Source: RGIG1959 sp964564305 (GTDB taxonomy: Bacteria > Bacillota > Clostridia > Oscillospirales > Acutalibacteraceae). Taken from it: a stretch of 37,981 nucleotides of DNA. The translations under genes were made by a program, and so were the position numbers. Below the pieces are notes generated by a model, which worked only from the letters and a program-made list of their open reading frames with translations, had not been told where the DNA came from and searched no databases. Below are positions 24,215-30,885 of the stretch, piece by piece. The DNA lies in the NCBI GenBank assembly GCA_964564305.1, contig CAZMAM010000010.1, forward strand, positions 1-37,981, in the 5' to 3' direction. Each line of letters begins with the position of its first letter. The stretch's first letter is position 1.

Positions 24215-25408
24215 ATGAATGCTTTGAACAAAAAAACCATCGAAGACATTGATGTTGCCGGAAAAAGGGTATTGGTGCGCTGTGATTTTAATGTTCCGCT
24301 CAAAGACGGAGTAATCACAGACGACAAGCGCATTCGGGAATCGATTCCCACCATTCGTTATCTTGCGGATCACGGCGCGGCGGTGATTCTCTGTTCTCAT
24401 TTGGGCCGTCCGAAGGATGAGGAATCCAAAAAGGCGTGTACGCTTGCGCCGGTTGCCAAACGGCTGGCCGAACTGATGGGCCGGGAAGTGCAGTTTACCA
24501 CCGACATTATCGGGGAAGAAGCGCACGCTAAGGCGGCCGCCCTCAAAAGCGGAGAAATTCTGGTCATTGAAAATGTGCGTTTTTACAAAGAGGAAACCAA
24601 AAACGATCCGGAATTTGCCAAAGCGCTGGCTTCTCTGGCGGATATTTATGTCAACGACGCTTTCGGTTCGGCGCACCGTGCGCATGCCTCTACCGCCGGT
24701 GTGGCGGATTATCTGCCGGCGGTGTGCGGTTACCTGATTCAAAAGGAAATTTCCGTGATGGGCGGCGCGCTGGCCAATCCCAAACGGCCGTTTGTGGCGA
24801 TTTTGGGCGGAGCCAAAGTTTCGGATAAAATAGGCGTGATTACCAATCTGCTGGATAAAGTAGATGTGTTGATTATCGGCGGCGCGATGGCGTATACTTT
24901 CACGGTGGCTCAGGGCGGCCATGTGGGAGCGTCCCGCTTTGAGGAAGACAAAGTGGAATTAGCGCGGGATATTTTGGCGCAGGCAAAGCAAAAGGGTGTC
25001 ACTTTCCTGCTTCCGGTCGATACGGTGGCCGGGGATCGCTTTGCCGAAGATGCGCAGGCGAAGGTCTTTGAGGAAGGCCAAATCGAGGACGGCTGGATGG
25101 GATTGGATATCGGTCCGAAGACGAGAGATATTTTTGCCGATGCGGTGAAGAATGCAGGAACCGTGGTCTGGAACGGTCCGATGGGCGTCTCCGAATGGGA
25201 TCGTTTCGCGGCCGGAACCGTAGCGGTGGCGCAGGCGATTGCCGACAGCGGTGCGATTTCCATTATCGGAGGCGGCGATTCCGCAGCGGCCATCGAAAAA
25301 TTGGGCTTTGCCGATAAAATGACCCACATTTCCACCGGCGGCGGAGCTTCTCTGGAATTTTTGGAGGGTAAGGAATTACCGGGCATTGCCTGCTTAAACG
25401 ATAAATAA
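24215..25408 (+). CDS. pgk: Phosphoglycerate kinase
   Basis: Pgk transfers phosphate from 1,3-bisphosphoglycerate to ADP in glycolysis. The 397-residue product has all family marks: RVLVRCDFNVPLKDG, the substrate-loop HLGRPK, NDAFGSAHRAHAST, the hinge GGAKVSDKIGVI, WNGPMGVSEWDRFAAGT and the nucleotide-binding GGGDSAAAIEKLG. The start ATG lies downstream of AGGAAAAGGGG. It begins the pgk-tpiA-gpmI group; gap and eno, common companions, are not in the window. A strong hairpin follows it at 25420-25444. Confidence 0.97.
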   Translation: MNALNKKTIEDIDVAGKRVLVRCDFNVPLKDGVITDDKRIRESIPTIRYLADHGAAVILCSHLGRPKDEESKKACTLAPVAKRLAELMGREVQFTTDIIGEEAHAKAAALKSGEILVIENVRFYKEETKNDPEFAKALASLADIYVNDAFGSAHRAHASTAGVADYLPAVCGYLIQKEISVMGGALANPKRPFVAILGGAKVSDKIGVITNLLDKVDVLIIGGAMAYTFTVAQGGHVGASRFEEDKVELARDILAQAKQKGVTFLLPVDTVAGDRFAEDAQAKVFEEGQIEDGWMGLDIGPKTRDIFADAVKNAGTVVWNGPMGVSEWDRFAAGTVAVAQAIADSGAISIIGGGDSAAAIEKLGFADKMTHISTGGGASLEFLEGKELPGIACLNDK

Positions 25409-25419
25409 TTTCACCGTCA

Positions 25420-25444
25420 GGGGAGAAGCGCTTTGCTTCTCCCC
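25420..25444 (+). other. Perfect 10-bp hairpin after pgk without a T tract
   Basis: GGGGAGAAGC (25420-25429) and GCTTCTCCCC (25435-25444) pair perfectly around a 5-base loop. The next bases are AAAACA, so it is not a canonical intrinsic terminator. It may protect the 3' end of pgk mRNA or be a processing or pause site between pgk and tpiA. Confidence 0.6.
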
Positions 25445-25453
25445 AAAACATAC

Positions 25454-25555
25454 GGCAGCACCAAAACCGTGCGGCTTAGCTTTTGCATCGGCTTTTGCGT
25501 TATTTGGCCGAAAATCCGCTTTGCTCGCAGACAACCGCCTTTATGCGGTGTTGCC
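25454..25555 (-). repeat. Dispersed inverted-end repeat (copy 3)
   Basis: The left end GGCAGCACC (25454-25462) and right end GGTGTTGCC (25547-25555) are inverted repeats with one mismatch. The reverse complement starts GGCAACACCGCATAAAG, and shortly after has GCGGATTTTC in the same relative place as copy 1. The middle is diverged and shorter, about 102 bases in all. It lies in the pgk-tpiA gap. Confidence 0.65.
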
Positions 25556-25580
25556 ATAATGCGAACAGTATCCGTAAAAT
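25551..25580 (+). promoter_or_regulatory. Possible tpiA promoter using the repeat's outer end
   Basis: TTGCCA (25551-25556), an 18-base spacer and TAAAAT (25575-25580). Five of the six -35 bases belong to the end of the dispersed repeat. The match is moderate, and tpiA could equally be read from the pgk promoter. Confidence 0.35.
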
Positions 25581-25600
25581 AAGCAAAGGAGCCAATATTT

Positions 25601-26353
25601 ATGGGGAAAACCGTTATTGCCGGTAACTGGAAAATGAATAAAACGCCCGCTCAGGCTACCGAACTGATTGAAGAAATCAAGCCCTTGGTGGCAGGTGCCT
25701 CGTGCGATGTCATCGTCGGTGTTCCGTTTGTGGATTTACAGGCGGCGCTGGATGCCGTGAAGGGTTCTGACATCGGCGTTGCAGCGCAAAACTGCCACTG
25801 GGCCAAGAGCGGCGCGTTTACCGGTGAAATTTCCGCCGATATGCTTGCCCAAATGGGTGTGCAGTATGTTATTATCGGGCACAGCGAGCGCCGTCAGTAT
25901 TTCGGGGAAACGGATATTACGGTGAACAAGCGCGTGCGTGCCGCTTTAGATGCCGGACTTACCGTTATACTCTGCGTTGGGGAAACTCTGGAGCAAAGAG
26001 AGCAGGGCGTCACCGGAGAAGTTTGCGCCATGCAGACCAAAATTGCTTTGGGCGGAGTCAGCGCTGCGGAGATGGCGCGGGTGATTATTGCGTATGAGCC
26101 GGTTTGGGCGATCGGAACCGGCCGCACGGCTACCGTGCAGCAAGCCGATGAGGTTTGCGCTCTGGTCAGAAAGGTCATTGCCAAAGCGTACGGTTCGGAT
26201 ATTGCCGAAGATCTGACCATCCAATACGGCGGATCCATGAATGCCGGCAATGCCGCGGAACTTTTGGCACAGCCGGATGTCAACGGCGGATTGATCGGTG
26301 GCGCTTCGCTGAAAGCGCCGGATTTTGCCGCCATTGTGGCGGCGGCGAAATAA
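25601..26353 (+). CDS. tpiA: Triose-phosphate isomerase
   Basis: TpiA interconverts dihydroxyacetone phosphate and glyceraldehyde 3-phosphate. The 250-residue barrel has GNWKMNK with the catalytic Lys near 11, IIGHSERR with electrophilic His94, YEPVWAIGTG with catalytic Glu166 followed by loop 6, and the phosphate-binding YGGSMNAGN and NGGLIGGASL. ATG 25601 follows AAAGGAG. gpmI begins 15 bases after its stop. Confidence 0.97.
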   Translation: MGKTVIAGNWKMNKTPAQATELIEEIKPLVAGASCDVIVGVPFVDLQAALDAVKGSDIGVAAQNCHWAKSGAFTGEISADMLAQMGVQYVIIGHSERRQYFGETDITVNKRVRAALDAGLTVILCVGETLEQREQGVTGEVCAMQTKIALGGVSAAEMARVIIAYEPVWAIGTGRTATVQQADEVCALVRKVIAKAYGSDIAEDLTIQYGGSMNAGNAAELLAQPDVNGGLIGGASLKAPDFAAIVAAAK

Positions 26354-26368
26354 GAAAGGGATGGCCGC

Positions 26369-27910
26369 ATGATGAAACAACCGGTTACCTTAATCATTAT
26401 GGACGGATTCGGGTTGAATCCCGCTGTGGAGGGAAACGCCATTAAAGCGGCGAAAACTCCGAATCTCACACGTCTCTTTTCGGAAAATCCCTTTACCAGC
26501 TTGGGTGCGTCCGGTATGGATGTCGGTTTGCCGCAAGGGCAGATGGGCAACAGCGAAGTGGGGCACACCAATATCGGCGCTGGGCGAGTGGTGTATCAGG
26601 AACTGACGCGTATCACGAAATCCATTGAGGACGGCGATTTTTTTGAAAATCCCGTGTTGAAATCCGCCATGGAAAACGCCAAACACGGGCATGCATTGCA
26701 TTTGGCGGGTTTGGTTTCCGACGGAGGAGTGCACAGCCACAACACGCATCTTTACGCGCTGTTGGAAATGGCCAAGCGCTTGGGTGTGGAGAAGGTTTAT
26801 GTTCACGCGATGCTGGACGGCCGCGATGTACCGCCGACTTCCGGAAAAGATTATATTGCCGAGCTTTTAGCCAAAATGCGGGACATCGGCGTCGGCCGTC
26901 TTTCCACCATGATGGGGCGTTACTACGGCATGGATCGCGATACCCAGTGGGCGCGTGTGGAAAAAGCGTACGCCGCCATGGTGTACGGAGAAGGCGTGAA
27001 GGGCCCGGATGCGGTGGAAGCGGTCAAGCAATCGTACACCACCATTGACGCCGAGGGAAAAGCAATCACGGATGAATTTCTTCTGCCGACGGTTGTGACG
27101 GAGAACGCTACCGTTCAAAACGGGGATTCGGTGATTTTCTTCAATTTCCGTCCGGACAGGGCAAGAGAACTGACCCGGGCGTTTGTGGATCCGGATTTTT
27201 CCGGCTTTCCGCGCAGGGGCGGAAGATTAAATCTCTCCTATGTCTGTATGACCGAATATGACGCCACCATGCCAAATGTGCGCGTTGCGTTTTCTCCCAA
27301 AGAATTGACCATGACGATGGGGGAGGCGGTCAGCAGGGCCGGCAAGACCCAGCTGCGCATCGCGGAAACGACCAAATACGCGCATGTGACCTTTTTCTAT
27401 AACGGCGGGCAGGAAGTGAAATTTGAAGGGGAAGACCGCGTGCTGATTCCAACGCCGGATGTGGCGACTTTCGACCTTCAGCCGGAAATGAGCGCGTACC
27501 CCGTTTGTGACGCGGTCACTCAGAGAATCGAATCCGGAAAATACGATATGATTATTTTGAATTTTGCCAATTGCGATATGGTCGGACATACCGGAATTTT
27601 TTCCGCGGCGGTCAAGGCGGTGGAAACGGTGGACACCTGTGTCGGAAGAGTGGTGGATGCCACATTGAAAATGGGCGGTGTTGCGCTGATTACCGCCGAC
27701 CACGGCAACGCGGACAAAATGATTGATGACGACGGCTCACCCTTTACGGCGCATACCACATTTCCGGTTCCTTTCTGTGTGGTGGGCAAGCCCTGCACGC
27801 TTCGCGAAGGCGGCAGGCTGGCGGATATTTCCCCCACTATGTGCCGGCTGATGCATATTCCTCAGCCCAAAGAAATGGACGGAAAAAGCCTGATCGTGGA
27901 AGAAGCATAA
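26369..27910 (+). CDS. gpmI: Cofactor-independent phosphoglycerate mutase
   Basis: GpmI interconverts 3- and 2-phosphoglycerate through a phosphoserine intermediate and two manganese ions, so its activity is sensitive to pH. The 513-residue protein belongs to the alkaline-phosphatase superfamily: MDGFGLNP with metal Asp12, GQMGNSEVGHTNIGAGR with the nucleophile Ser62, DGGVHSH, HAMLDGRDVPP, FFNFRPDRARELTRA and ITADHGNADKM. Length is normal. It closes the glycolytic group and is followed by a terminator at 27972-28015. Confidence 0.97.
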   Translation: MMKQPVTLIIMDGFGLNPAVEGNAIKAAKTPNLTRLFSENPFTSLGASGMDVGLPQGQMGNSEVGHTNIGAGRVVYQELTRITKSIEDGDFFENPVLKSAMENAKHGHALHLAGLVSDGGVHSHNTHLYALLEMAKRLGVEKVYVHAMLDGRDVPPTSGKDYIAELLAKMRDIGVGRLSTMMGRYYGMDRDTQWARVEKAYAAMVYGEGVKGPDAVEAVKQSYTTIDAEGKAITDEFLLPTVVTENATVQNGDSVIFFNFRPDRARELTRAFVDPDFSGFPRRGGRLNLSYVCMTEYDATMPNVRVAFSPKELTMTMGEAVSRAGKTQLRIAETTKYAHVTFFYNGGQEVKFEGEDRVLIPTPDVATFDLQPEMSAYPVCDAVTQRIESGKYDMIILNFANCDMVGHTGIFSAAVKAVETVDTCVGRVVDATLKMGGVALITADHGNADKMIDDDGSPFTAHTTFPVPFCVVGKPCTLREGGRLADISPTMCRLMHIPQPKEMDGKSLIVEEA

Positions 27911-27971
27911 CGCTGCGAAGCGAAATTATCGAAATACCTGTTTATTTGAAAACCGTTTGCAGTATACCGAA

Positions 27972-28015
27972 CACACCGGCGCGGGATGTATCTCTCCGCT
28001 CCGGTGTGCTTTTTT
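27972..28015 (+). terminator. Intrinsic terminator after gpmI
   Basis: CACACCGG (27972-27979) pairs with CCGGTGTG (28001-28008), followed by CTTTTTT. The region between the arms adds partial pairing. It ends the pgk-tpiA-gpmI transcript, about 60 bases after the gpmI stop codon. Confidence 0.85.
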
Positions 28016-28078
28016 GTTTCATCTACCGAAAAATCCGACGGCGCATCCGACGCACAATCATGCTTTAAAATAAACGGC

Positions 28079-28804
28079 TCATTCCAAGATATTGGTCGTG
28101 ATAAAATCAACTTTGTCGGCAATAAGTTTTCGGGCGATGTCGGGGTCATCCACGGTCCAGCTGTTGACCAGAATGCCCCGGGCGTGCAGTTTTTCCACCG
28201 TTTCGGCGGAGATTTGCGACCAAAGGATATCCAAATCGAATTTTTCCGCCGCAAGCCGGTCGATTAAAGCGTCGTCGCACGGGGAAGCGGTCAGGAACTG
28301 AGCGGGCTGATTGGGCTCTTTTTCACGCAAAAACAGCAGATTTTCCCACGAAAACGAGATAAAAATCACATCGCGCAGATACCCGAAGCGCTCGCACTCG
28401 CCGACAACCGAATATACCTGTTCGCGGGTCATCGCGTCCTTCAGTTCCAGCACGGCCTTTTTTTGATACCGCTTGCAAATGCGTAAATAATCGGCAAGGA
28501 CGGGAATCACTAAATCACTTCGGGTTTCCTTATCGGATCCGTCGTAAAGGCGAATGGTCTGAAGTTGGCTTAAAGTGGATTGGGTGACGTCCGTATCCGT
28601 TCCGCTAACCCGAAGAGGATTTTTGTCGTGAATCAGGACGAACTGATTGTCTGCCGTGATCCAAACGTCGGTTTCTATGCCAAAATATCTGTGATGCCCT
28701 GCCGCCACAAAAGCTGCACAGGTGTTTTCGGTTTCCGCTCCGCTCAATCCCCGGTGCGCGATGAACGGCACACCCTCTCGGGGTACAGAAACAGCAGATG
28801 CCAT
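28079..28804 (-). CDS. Glycerophosphodiester phosphodiesterase
   Basis: GDPD enzymes split glycerophosphodiesters into glycerol 3-phosphate and an alcohol. The 241-residue TIM-barrel protein has IAHRGLSGAETENT (catalytic His17, Arg18 and metal Glu26), GIETDVWITADNQFVLIHDKN with further metal and catalytic residues, AVLELKD, and the C-terminal VNSWTVDDPD. There is no signal peptide, so it is cytoplasmic. The start is ATG at 28804, 7-8 bases after GAGAGGAG; the frame stays open to 28942 but that extension runs into the dispersed repeat. It could recycle glycerol phosphate from lipid or teichoic-acid turnover, though it is not linked by operon to the cluster at 32764-37981. Confidence 0.92.
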   Translation of the reverse strand: MASAVSVPREGVPFIAHRGLSGAETENTCAAFVAAGHHRYFGIETDVWITADNQFVLIHDKNPLRVSGTDTDVTQSTLSQLQTIRLYDGSDKETRSDLVIPVLADYLRICKRYQKKAVLELKDAMTREQVYSVVGECERFGYLRDVIFISFSWENLLFLREKEPNQPAQFLTASPCDDALIDRLAAEKFDLDILWSQISAETVEKLHARGILVNSWTVDDPDIARKLIADKVDFITTNILE

Positions 28805-28883
28805 AAATACGCTCCTCTCTCTTTTTTGCGTTTTCCCGGCGCCGCTGCGTGTGAACAACATTTTTGCTTCGGAATTTAATTTA

Positions 28884-28977
28884 TGTATTCGCGAGGATTT
28901 TCGGCAAAATAACAGCAAGAATGCAGGCAGATGAGTAGGCATTGCGTGGCAGCCGGTCTTTGTTCGGTGTTGTTTTA
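28884..28977 (+). repeat. Dispersed inverted-end repeat, right-half fragment (copy 4)
   Basis: GTATTCGCGAGGATTTT (28884-28900) corresponds to TTTTCGCGAGGATTTT in copy 1, and the right end TTTGTTCGGTGTTGTTTTAA corresponds to TTTGTGCGGTGTTGTCTTAA. The left half seen in copy 1 is missing. It lies between the divergent GDPD and hemolysin-III genes. Confidence 0.6.
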
Positions 28978-28999
28978 ATATTAAATTTTAGTTTATCTC

Positions 29000-29028
29000 T
29001 TTTCAAATACGAGATGATGTGTTATAAT
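29000..29028 (+). promoter_or_regulatory. Promoter of the hemolysin-III family gene
   Basis: A perfect TATAAT (29023-29028) is preceded by TGT, giving an extended -10 TGTTATAAT. The -35 is weak (TTTTCA, 29000-29005, 17-base spacer), as usual for extended -10 promoters. Confidence 0.7.
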
Positions 29029-29066
29029 ATATTTATAAAGCCGGATCGTGAGGGGGATGTTCAGGA

Positions 29067-29729
29067 ATGACAACAACACGAGCGGGGAAAATGCCCTTTT
29101 CGGCAAAGTTTTATTCCACGGGGGAGGAAATCGGAAACGCCGTCACGCACGGCATAGGAGCCGGGCTCAGCGTGGCGGGGCTTGTGCTGATGCTGGTGCG
29201 CTGCCGCGGCGCATTCCAAGTGGTCAGCGCCTGCATTTACGGCGCAACATTAATTTTGCTTTTTACCATGTCCTGTCTGTACCACGCCATAACCAATCCG
29301 AAGGCCAAACGGGTGCTGCGGGTATTTGACCACAACAGTATTTTTTTGCTGATTGCGGGCACTTATACGCCGTATACGCTGGTTACGCTGCGCGGCCCTT
29401 TGGGATGGGTTTTATTCGGGATTATCTGGGCGGTCGCGGTGGCGGGGATTGTCCTGAACAGTATCAGCATTGAAAAATTCAAAAAATTTTCCATGGTCTG
29501 TTATATTGCCGGCGGATGGTGCATTGTAACGGCTGCCGTTCCGATGTTCCGCAATATGGATTGGCGCGGAATGGTCATGTTACTGGCGGGCGGCATTGTG
29601 TATACGGCCGGCGTGTTCTTCTACCGAAAAAAGGGGGTACCTTATTTTCACATGGTCTGGCACCTTTTTGTCCTTTTGGCGGCGGTGCTGCATTTCTTCA
29701 GCATCTACGGCTATGTCATCGGGACATAA
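29067..29729 (+). CDS. Hemolysin III / PAQR-family membrane protein
   Basis: The 220-residue protein has seven predicted membrane helices and the PAQR/HlyIII motifs: EEIGNAVTHGIGAGLS, SCLYHAI, DHNSIFLLIAGTYTP, and HMVWHLFVLLAAVLHF in the last helix. The conserved Ser, Asp and His residues form the family's metal site. Members include YqfA of E. coli and hemolysin III of Bacillus cereus; most are thought to be membrane-homeostasis proteins or hydrolases, and haemolytic activity cannot be assumed. The start is ATG 29067, with a modest ribosome site (CAGGA). Confidence 0.9.
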   Translation: MTTTRAGKMPFSAKFYSTGEEIGNAVTHGIGAGLSVAGLVLMLVRCRGAFQVVSACIYGATLILLFTMSCLYHAITNPKAKRVLRVFDHNSIFLLIAGTYTPYTLVTLRGPLGWVLFGIIWAVAVAGIVLNSISIEKFKKFSMVCYIAGGWCIVTAAVPMFRNMDWRGMVMLLAGGIVYTAGVFFYRKKGVPYFHMVWHLFVLLAAVLHFFSIYGYVIGT

Positions 29730-29776
29730 AGTTCTTCGGGAGCTTCCGTGAACGGGTATCTCTTAACCGAATCCTT

Positions 29777-29802
29777 TAGAAGGCCCATATAGAAGGCCCA
29801 TA
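29777..29802 (+). repeat. Exact 13-base tandem duplication
   Basis: TAGAAGGCCCATA occurs twice in direct tandem (29777-29789 and 29790-29802), directly before a long hairpin. It may be a slippage product. Confidence 0.85.
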
Positions 29803-29803
29803 A

Positions 29804-29835
29804 AAAGGAGAAAGAGGCGGAACATGCTCCGTTTC
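29804..29835. terminator. Long hairpin after the hemolysin-III gene, probable terminator
   Basis: An arm starting AAAGGAGAAAGAGG (29804) pairs with one ending TTTCTTTCTCCTTT (29835) to form a stem of up to 13 pairs, including wobbles, with a small loop. The plus strand continues CGGTGTTTTCTT, a weak T tract. The minus strand continues with TTTTTA, which better suits termination of minus-strand transcripts from ireB. It may work in both directions. Confidence 0.55.
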
Positions 29836-30000
29836 TTTCTCCTTTCGGTGTTTTCTTGGCCTTACGCAACACAAAGCCCGGCGCAGCGTTCGGCCATTGC
29901 TTTCGGTCAGCGCCTTTCGGGCATCGGGTATTCATCGGCATAACGGTGGGGGGGGGAGAGAAGCCGCCGCGCATAAGGCGTAGCAAGTGCAGTGCCTGCC
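29836..30000. other. Gene-free spacer
   Basis: Nothing with coding or RNA character is supported here. A minus-strand open frame spans it, but it has no ribosome site and crosses the hairpin and tandem repeat. A run of eight or nine G residues lies near 29947. Confidence 0.4.
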
Positions 30001-30285
30001 CTACAGGGAACGCTCCAGCCAGATGGCTCCGACATCCATGGCGCTGTACAGGCCATGTTTTTCGGTTTTTTTCAAAATCCGGTCTTTCATGCGCAGTTCA
30101 TCATCGGTGGAGAGAAGCTGCACGGAAACCCTGTCCGCAATTGTTTTTTCGTTCACGGTTTTGGTGGAGAGAATCTGCAGCATGATTACGCATTTTTCCC
30201 CCAAATCGCCGTAATAAATGGTATTGCCGCAGCGAACCAGCGGCTTATTTTTGTACATGAGAAACGGTTGCTTTTCGGCTTCCAT
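30001..30285 (-). CDS. Conserved-looking 94-residue protein, function unknown
   Basis: The protein begins MEAEKQPFLMYKNKPLVRCGN and continues with a beta-rich, charged sequence (IYYGDLGEKCVIMLQIL, then ADRVSVQLLST) and a C-terminal helix ending DVGAIWLERSL. No transmembrane helix or signal peptide is present. AAAGGAG lies upstream of the ATG. I recall similar small proteins in Clostridia, without known function. It is 126 bases downstream of ireB on the same strand and probably shares its promoter. In many Firmicutes ruvX follows ireB; this is not RuvX. Confidence 0.75.
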   Translation of the reverse strand: MEAEKQPFLMYKNKPLVRCGNTIYYGDLGEKCVIMLQILSTKTVNEKTIADRVSVQLLSTDDELRMKDRILKKTEKHGLYSAMDVGAIWLERSL

Positions 30286-30411
30286 AAACAGGAAAACTCC
30301 TTTCGGATATCAAAGGCAGGTTTCGGCATAACCGCAAAATCCGCGCGGCGGGAACAGCTCCCGAAGCGGCATAATTGCCTGTGGCTGCCACGGCAGCCTG
30401 TTGAAAATATT

Positions 30412-30657
30412 TCAGCTGTTGAGATAAGTGCGCACCATTGCCCGCAGCAGTTCATCTCTGTCGATGCGGCGAATCAGGGATCTCGCGTTGCGGTTTTTGG
30501 TGATGTAAATGGGATCCTCGGAAACCAGATATCCCACGATTTGCGTGATGGGATTAAGGCCCTTTTCCTGAAGCGCCTCGTAAACCTCCGTCAAAATCGC
30601 TTTCATTTCCAGCTCTTTGTCATCGCCGATAGAGAACGTCATGGTCTTTCCGTCCAT
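30412..30657 (-). CDS. ireB: IreB-family regulatory phosphoprotein (UPF0297)
   Basis: IreB is a small cytoplasmic dimer phosphorylated by the PASTA Ser/Thr kinase IreK in Enterococcus faecalis, where it negatively affects cephalosporin resistance. The 81-residue product matches the family along its length: TMTFSIGDDKELEMKAILTEVYEALQ in the first half, then GLNPITQIVGYLVSEDP and NARSLIRRIDRDELLRAMVRTYL. The threonine near the N-terminus (Thr5, or Thr7) is a likely phosphorylation site, by inference. ATG at 30657 follows GGGAGGTG. It has its own promoter (30711-30738). The usual ruvX and yrzB neighbours are absent. Confidence 0.9.
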   Translation of the reverse strand: MDGKTMTFSIGDDKELEMKAILTEVYEALQEKGLNPITQIVGYLVSEDPIYITKNRNARSLIRRIDRDELLRAMVRTYLNS

Positions 30658-30710
30658 CGGTCAGCACCTCCCGCAATCCGCATATTATAGATCCGCATAC
30701 CTTATTATAC

Positions 30711-30738
30711 ATTATACCGCACTTTTTGCAATTTGCAA
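30711..30738 (-). promoter_or_regulatory. Promoter of ireB
   Basis: On the minus strand TTGCAA (30738-30733), a 16-base spacer and TATAAT (30716-30711), about 50 bases before the ribosome site. Confidence 0.8.
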
Positions 30739-30833
30739 GGGGGTAATCGCATTTGGTTCTGTCCCGTTTTCAGCCACTGGCTGCCGGTAAACTTTAAATT
30801 CACTAAGAAGCCGTAGAGCGGTTTTTGATTCCG

Positions 30834-30865
30834 AAAAAAGCAGCAGCGCACAATCGCACTGCTGC
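30834..30865 (-). terminator. Intrinsic terminator after the flippase gene
   Basis: On the minus strand an 11-pair stem (30865-30840, with GCAGCAG outer arms pairing CTGCTGC) closes a 4-base loop and is followed by six T residues (30839-30834). It begins 20 bases after the flippase stop and ends the minus-strand polysaccharide cluster. Confidence 0.9.
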
Positions 30866-30885
30866 CTGAAAAATTTCAGGAATGA

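Noticed and set aside
25420..25444. Intrinsic terminator after pgk
   Set aside because: The stem is perfect but is followed by AAAACA instead of a T tract on the plus strand.
29711..29986. 91-codon minus-strand open frame
   Set aside because: There is no ribosome site, and it crosses the tandem 13-mer and long hairpin.
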